This document shows positions 59,654-64,000 of a stretch of 64,000 bases of DNA, piece by piece (position 1 is the first letter of the stretch; every line of letters starts with the position of its first letter). The stretch is from CAZWKX01 sp964614095 (GTDB lineage: Bacteria > Actinomycetota > Acidimicrobiia > Spongiisociales > UBA11373). The notes under the pieces are model-generated. The model did no database searches and was not told where the DNA came from. It was given only the letters and a program-made list of their open reading frames with translations. The stretch covers positions 1 to 64,000 of the forward strand of contig CAZTJO010000005.1 in the NCBI GenBank assembly GCA_964614095.1, given 5' to 3'. A program made the translations under genes and the position numbers.

Positions 59654-60676
59654 TCATCTCTGCACCACCGCCGAGAATCCCGCTCCGCCGGCGTGCCACA
59701 GCTGATCCGTAGTGCAGGCGGCCGGGTCCTTGTCCCGTCTCCAGCGCTCGAACCGAGTGCCATGGCGGAAGCGGCCCGCAGTCACCTGGTCGTAGGAGAC
59801 CTGGACCACAAGCTGCGGCTCCACCGCCGTCCAGGAAGGGTCGCCGCCGCTCCACCGGCTCTCCATCCCCGGACGGCGTGCCGCCGGGCCAAACGGGTCC
59901 GCTCCCTCCACCTCCTGCAGTGTTCCCAGCAGCGTCCGGCGCTCTTCGTCGCCAAACCCAGAGCAATGCCCGACGTAGTGGAGCTGCCCTTGGGGGTCGT
60001 AAAGCCCCAGGAGAATTGAGCCCACACGATCCCCCTCCTTGTGCAGCCGGTAGCCCGCCACGACGCAGTCGACGTCGTGACGACGCTTCACCTTCACCAT
60101 CTCCCTCGTTCCCTCCCGGTAAGCGGCATCGATCCGTTTGGCCACGATGCCGTCGCAGCCGGCGGTCTCGAACGTCCTGAACCAGTTCAGTGCAGTGTCA
60201 CGCTCAGCCGTCGAAGGCGTCAGATGCCACGGCTCCGCCAGAGCGCCGAGGAGCCCGACAAGCTCGGCGCGGCGATGGTGAAACGGTGCCGGCCGAAGAT
60301 CTTCACCGCGCAGGGCCAGCAGATCGAAGGCGACCAGCCGAGCCGGGATCTGCCGTGACAGCGCCTCGATGCGGCTGCCGGCAGGGTGGATCCTCGTCTG
60401 CAAGGCCGCAAAATCCAGCCGATCGCCCACCACAACAACAACCTCCCCATCGACAACCGTGCCTTGGGGCAGGCAACGCAGCGATTCCGCCAACTCGGGG
60501 AAGTACCGAAGGAGCGGCTTGCAGTTGCGACTGTCGAGGCGGACTTCGTCGCTCCAGGCGACGGCACGGAATCCGTCCCATTTCGGTTCGAACCACCATC
60601 CGTCATCGACCGGAAGCGTCTCCCGAACTCGCGCCTCCATCGGAGTCACCGGTGGGTCAAAGGGCCAGAGCGCCAT
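59654..60676 (-). CDS. ATP-dependent DNA ligase (LigC-like)
   Basis: The 340-residue ligase has the nucleotidyltransferase motif EPKWDGFR with the adenylated Lys32, FPELAESLRCLPQGTVVDGEVVV (motif region III), FDLLALRGEDL, DGIVAKRIDAAYREGTREMVKVK (motifs IV and V) and a short OB-fold end. It lacks polymerase and nuclease domains, as LigC does. With the PolDom gene on the other side of the serpin it could form a split NHEJ set. Confidence 0.92.
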   Translation of the reverse strand: MALWPFDPPVTPMEARVRETLPVDDGWWFEPKWDGFRAVAWSDEVRLDSRNCKPLLRYFPELAESLRCLPQGTVVDGEVVVVVGDRLDFAALQTRIHPAGSRIEALSRQIPARLVAFDLLALRGEDLRPAPFHHRRAELVGLLGALAEPWHLTPSTAERDTALNWFRTFETAGCDGIVAKRIDAAYREGTREMVKVKRRHDVDCVVAGYRLHKEGDRVGSILLGLYDPQGQLHYVGHCSGFGDEERRTLLGTLQEVEGADPFGPAARRPGMESRWSGGDPSWTAVEPQLVVQVSYDQVTAGRFRHGTRFERWRRDKDPAACTTDQLWHAGGAGFSAVVQR

Positions 60677-60825
60677 GGGCCGAGGTTAGGTGTATCCGCT
60701 CGGGCTAATCCGTACCTGGCTCGATACCGGTCGTGCCCGCACTGCATTCCCCCCGCCGCATTACCCTGGCCGCTCGTCATGTTTCCACCCCCAGCCTCAA
60801 GCCTCAAAACTCCAAAAGACCCACG

Positions 60826-61599
60826 ATGATCGGCATCTTCGACTCCGGTGTGGGTGGACTCTCCGTGTTCAGTGATATCCGCCACCTCCTCCCTGAAGCC
60901 GATCTCGTCTACCTGGCCGATCAAGCCGCCGCTCCCTACGGCGAACGTTCACTCGATGAGGTGCGCCGGATCGCCGCCGAAGTCACTGCACACCTGGTCT
61001 TTCTCGGCGCAACCCAGGTGGTCATCGCCTGCAACACCGCGTCGGCAGCCGCCCTCGACCACCTTCGGCAGCGGCACCCGGAGCTGACGATTGTGGGCAT
61101 GGAGCCGGCGGTGAAGCCGGCCGCATCGGTGACCAGCTCCGGCGTGGTTGGAGTACTCGCCACACCGGCCACCTTCCAGGCCACCGTCTTCGACAGCCTC
61201 GTCGATCGATTCGCCGCCGGCGTCACCGTCATCCCCAGACCCTGTCCCGGCCTGGCCCAGCTGGTGGAAGACGGCGACCTCGAGACGGCACGGCAGGAAG
61301 CCGCCGGCCATGTGGGCGCTCTCGTCGCCTTCGGCGCCGATACCGTCGTGCTCGGCTGCACCCACTACACCTTTCTGGCCGCCGACATTGGCGCCGCCTT
61401 TCCCGATGTCACCGTGATCGACCCGGCACCCGCCGTCGCCCGCCAGGCTGCCCGAGTCAGCCCATCGCCGATCGGAGCAGCAGCCACCACCTACCTGGCC
61501 ACAGGCGATCCCGACGTCTTCTCTGCCAAGGCGAGCCCTCTGCTCGGCATCCCCATCCGGACCGAAGGCATTCGCCTCGCCGATAGGCCGACCTCGTGA
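60826..61599 (+). CDS. murI: Glutamate racemase
   Basis: It makes D-glutamate for peptidoglycan. The 257-residue protein starts at ATG 60826 with IGIFDSGVGGLSVF and has the two catalytic cysteines Cys69 (IACNTAS) and Cys178 (LGCTHYTFL), the GVVGVLATPATF motif and EPAVKPA. A longer frame upstream adds a Pro/Ser-rich stretch without a recognisable start. It diverges from the ligase gene. Confidence 0.95.
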   Translation: MIGIFDSGVGGLSVFSDIRHLLPEADLVYLADQAAAPYGERSLDEVRRIAAEVTAHLVFLGATQVVIACNTASAAALDHLRQRHPELTIVGMEPAVKPAASVTSSGVVGVLATPATFQATVFDSLVDRFAAGVTVIPRPCPGLAQLVEDGDLETARQEAAGHVGALVAFGADTVVLGCTHYTFLAADIGAAFPDVTVIDPAPAVARQAARVSPSPIGAAATTYLATGDPDVFSAKASPLLGIPIRTEGIRLADRPTS

Positions 61600-61660
61600 G
61601 TGCCGGGTCCCGGGCGCATGAGCCCTGGCTCGACGGCAGGTTCCAGAAGAACACCGGGAA

Positions 61661-61689
61661 TTGATAAGACCCGACTCAAGTTATAAACT
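61661..61689 (+). promoter_or_regulatory. dnaK promoter with HAIR-like (HspR) operator
   Basis: TTGATA (61661-61666) and TAAACT (61684-61689) are spaced by 17 bp. TTGA-N11-TCAA (61661-61679) matches the core of the HspR inverted repeat CTTGAGT-N7-ACTCAAG; the right arm ACTCAAG (61674-61680) is perfect and the left arm keeps only TTGA. A repressor bound there would cover the -35 region. Confidence 0.55.
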
Positions 61690-61751
61690 GTGAACACGCT
61701 AAGGAAGTACACAAACCTGCCGCGCCAGCGCGGTGAACATCAAGGAGACCC

Positions 61752-63578
61752 ATGTCCCGAGCAATAGGCATCGACCTGGGCACGACAAACAGCGTCGCCG
61801 CCGTCTACGAAGGTGGCGAGCCGACGATCATCACCAACGCCGAAGGCAACCGCACCACTCCGTCGGTTGTGGCCTTCTCCAAGACCGGAGAGGTACTTGT
61901 CGGAGAAGTGGCCAAGCGCCAGGCAATCACCAATCCCGGCCGCACCGTGCGCTCGGTCAAGCGCCACATGGGGACCGATTGGTCAGTCACGATCGACGAC
62001 AGGGATTACACATCTCAGGAGATCAGCGCCCGCATCCTCATGAAGCTGAAGCGGGACGCCGAGGCATATCTCGGCACCGAGGTGACCCAAGCCGTCATCA
62101 CGGTGCCCGCCTACTTCGGCGACGCCCAACGCCAGGCGACAAAAGAGGCCGGGGAGATCGCCGGCCTCGAGGTCCTCCGCATCATCAACGAGCCCACGGC
62201 CGCCTCGCTGGCCTACGGCCTCGACAAGGGCGGCCAAGACCAGACCATCCTCGTTTTCGACCTCGGCGGCGGCACCTTCGATGTTTCCGTGCTGGAGATC
62301 GGTGAAGGTGTCTTTGAGGTCAAGTCCACCAGCGGCAACACCCAGCTCGGCGGTGACGACTGGGACGAACGCATCATCGAATGGCTCGTCAAGGAGTTCA
62401 AGAACGAGCACGGCGTGGATCTTTCCGCCGATCCCATGGCGGAGCAGCGCCTCAAAGACGCTGCCGAGAAGGCCAAAATCGAACTGTCCACGGTGACCGA
62501 TACCGAGATCAATCTGCCCTTTGTCACCGCGACCTCCGAAGGGCCGCTCCATCTCCTCAAGACGCTGACCCGGTCCGAGTTCATGAAGATGACCGAGGAC
62601 CTGGTGCAGAAGACGGTGGCCCCGTTCCACCAGGCGATCAAGGACGCCAAAATCGACATCTCCGAAATCGATCACGTGATCCTCGTGGGCGGTTCCACCC
62701 GTATGCCCGCCGTCCAGGAACTTGTGAAGGAGATGACGGGCAAAGACGCGCACAAGGGTGTCAACCCCGACGAGGTTGTGGCTGCGGGCGCCGCCCTTCA
62801 AGCCGGCGTGCTCAAGGGACAGGTGAAGGACATCCTTCTGCTCGATGTCACCCCGCTCACCCTCGGGATCGAGACCATGGGCGGCGTCTTCACCAAGATG
62901 ATCGAGCGCAACACGACCATCCCCACACGCCGCTCCGAGATCTTCACCACGGCGGCGGACGGCCAGCCCGAGGTCGAGGTCCATGTGCTGCAGGGCGAGC
63001 GCGGCATGGCGTCCGACAACAAGTCCCTGGGCCGCTTCAATCTCACCGACATCCCTCCGGCTCCGCGCGGTGTCCCCCAGATCGAAGTCACATTCGACAT
63101 AGACGCCAACGGCATTGTCTCGGTCTCGGCCAAAGACCTGGGCACCGGCAAAGAGCAGCAGATCACCATCACCGGTGGCACCGCCCTGCCCCGAGATGAC
63201 ATCGATCGCATGATCCAGGACGCCGAGACACACGCAAACGAAGACCAAACCCGGCGCGAGACCGCCGAAGCCCGCAACCAGGCCGACCATGTCGTCTATC
63301 AGACCGAGAAGATGCTCGGCGAGTATGGAGATAAGGTCGGCGCCGATGAGAAGACACAAATCGAGGCGAAGATCGAAGAGTTGCGCACGGTGCTCAAGGA
63401 CACGAGCGCCTCGGCCTCCAGCCTGCGAAGTGCCACCGACGGCCTCCTCACCGCCTCCCAGGTGCTCGGCCAGCGCATCTATGAAGCGGCACAGACCGAT
63501 GCTGCCGGCTCCAGCGAGAGTGACGGCGGCGACGACGTCGTCGAAGCCGAGATTGTTGAGGAGGGTGACAACTCGTGA
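61752..63578 (+). CDS. dnaK: Molecular chaperone DnaK (Hsp70)
   Basis: The 608-residue chaperone opens with the ATPase signature AIGIDLGTTNSVAAVYE and contains VITVPAYFGDAQRQATKEAGEIAGL, IFDLGGGTFDVSVLEI and VGGSTRMPAVQ, shown as fragments. The substrate domain has LLLDVTPLTLGIETMGGVFTKMI and the C-terminal EVEIVEEG-like ending (VVEAEIVEEGD). AAGGAG precedes ATG 61752. It heads the dnaK-grpE operon under a HAIR-like promoter. Confidence 0.98.
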   Translation: MSRAIGIDLGTTNSVAAVYEGGEPTIITNAEGNRTTPSVVAFSKTGEVLVGEVAKRQAITNPGRTVRSVKRHMGTDWSVTIDDRDYTSQEISARILMKLKRDAEAYLGTEVTQAVITVPAYFGDAQRQATKEAGEIAGLEVLRIINEPTAASLAYGLDKGGQDQTILVFDLGGGTFDVSVLEIGEGVFEVKSTSGNTQLGGDDWDERIIEWLVKEFKNEHGVDLSADPMAEQRLKDAAEKAKIELSTVTDTEINLPFVTATSEGPLHLLKTLTRSEFMKMTEDLVQKTVAPFHQAIKDAKIDISEIDHVILVGGSTRMPAVQELVKEMTGKDAHKGVNPDEVVAAGAALQAGVLKGQVKDILLLDVTPLTLGIETMGGVFTKMIERNTTIPTRRSEIFTTAADGQPEVEVHVLQGERGMASDNKSLGRFNLTDIPPAPRGVPQIEVTFDIDANGIVSVSAKDLGTGKEQQITITGGTALPRDDIDRMIQDAETHANEDQTRRETAEARNQADHVVYQTEKMLGEYGDKVGADEKTQIEAKIEELRTVLKDTSASASSLRSATDGLLTASQVLGQRIYEAAQTDAAGSSESDGGDDVVEAEIVEEGDNS

Positions 63579-64000
63579 GCATCGACGACCCCGGCACCGA
63601 CGAAACGACTGAAGGCGTCCTCGAGCCCATCGACTCCGGTTCGCCGGGAATCGATCTGCCCGACGACCTCGAAGAAGCCGTCGTCCTGCTTCTCGACGCT
63701 CTCGGCACCGCCCAAAAATCCGCCAATGACTACCTCGACGACCTGCAGCGGCTGGCCGCCGAGTACGAGAACTACCGCAAACGAATGGAGCGCGAACGCG
63801 ACGAGATCACGGCGCGCTCCTCGCAGCGGCTCATCGAGGCCCTGTTGCCGGTCCTCGATTCCTTTGACCATGCCTTCTCCAGAGAAGCCCAGAACGAGCG
63901 CGAGACGCAGATCCTCACCGGAGTCCGCGGCACGTATCACCTCCTCATGGACACCCTTTCCAAGGAAGGGCTGGAGCACATCGCCGCCCTCGGCGAGCCG
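63575..64000 (+). CDS. grpE: Nucleotide exchange factor GrpE (3' cut by window end)
   Basis: GTG 63575 overlaps the dnaK stop (GTGA), so translation is coupled. The visible 142 residues have an acidic N-terminus, the coiled coil DYLDDLQRLAAEYENYRKRMERERDEI, LIEALLPVLDSFDHAF and LTGVRGTYHLLMDTLSKEGLE, which match GrpE blocks (fragments: AAEYENYRKRMERER, LLPVLDSFDHAF). The C-terminal beta domain lies past the window. A dnaJ gene probably follows. Confidence 0.94.
   Translation, partial: MSIDDPGTDETTEGVLEPIDSGSPGIDLPDDLEEAVVLLLDALGTAQKSANDYLDDLQRLAAEYENYRKRMERERDEITARSSQRLIEALLPVLDSFDHAFSREAQNERETQILTGVRGTYHLLMDTLSKEGLEHIAALGEP

Noticed and set aside
61983..63359. 458-codon minus-strand frame inside dnaK
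   Set aside because: Long antisense frames in dnaK are well known and arise from codon bias; no homology is visible.

Overview
This is a 64 kb piece of a high-GC bacterial chromosome, almost certainly from an actinobacterium and most likely an uncultivated member of the Acidimicrobiia; the class is an inference. The evidence is strong G/C bias at third codon positions, many GTG and TTG starts with good Shine-Dalgarno sequences, a glnE adenylyltransferase, an NHEJ-type polymerase and ligase, a CpaE/Ssd-like ATPase, and dnaK followed directly by grpE under an HspR-type (HAIR-like) operator. A run of exactly 100 N flanked by a perfect 55-bp duplication shows that this is a scaffolded draft assembly.

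Layout. 1-3.4 kb: envelope and secreted proteins, including a frameshifted beta-propeller remnant and a PD40 lipoprotein. 3.6-9 kb: gmd, a moeB/JAMM sulfur-transfer pair, an MFS permease and a PIN-PhoH protein. 9-14 kb: gpsA, then two tandem secreted M23 (LytM) peptidases with long RTX-like calcium-binding repeats; the second is split by the assembly gap. 14-19 kb: alpha/beta hydrolase, a selD whose own catalytic residue is encoded by an in-frame TGA, and mgtE behind a hairpin-rich leader. 19-28 kb: nitrogen and amino-acid metabolism (glnE, M20D amidohydrolase, aroF, ald) with a molybdenum-cofactor-type nucleotidyltransferase and a bacterial eRF1-like protein. 28-35 kb: a two-copy DUF3105-like protein, a diguanylate cyclase with a perfect inverted repeat at its start codon, a MinD-like protein with a defective Walker lysine, and a TrkA/USP plus Kef-type antiporter operon. 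36-43 kb: solitary DNA methyltransferase, DUF218 protein, a zinc-ribbon microprotein ahead of a large membrane Fe-S oxidoreductase, and a PspA operon. 43-53 kb: proC, a CNNM/CorC protein, AlkD-type repair, acyl-CoA dehydrogenase with a divergent TetR, and an M20 carboxypeptidase. 53-60 kb: ABHD18-like hydrolase and heliorhodopsin in tandem, OmpA/BON and coiled-coil/HhH envelope pair, LigD-type polymerase, a lipoprotein serpin and an ATP-dependent DNA ligase. 60-64 kb: murI, dnaK, grpE (cut by the window end).

The window is mostly housekeeping with accessory genes between. The most notable items are the selenocysteine-encoding selD with a recoding stem-loop immediately after its TGA, and a heliorhodopsin with all signature residues conserved next to a hydrolase gene. 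Others are the inverted repeat that covers the start of the diguanylate cyclase, the structured leaders ahead of mgtE and the potassium/proton operon, and several microproteins (24, 50 and 57 residues) that gene finders with a length cut-off would miss. I saw no tRNA, rRNA, CRISPR array, insertion sequence or prophage.
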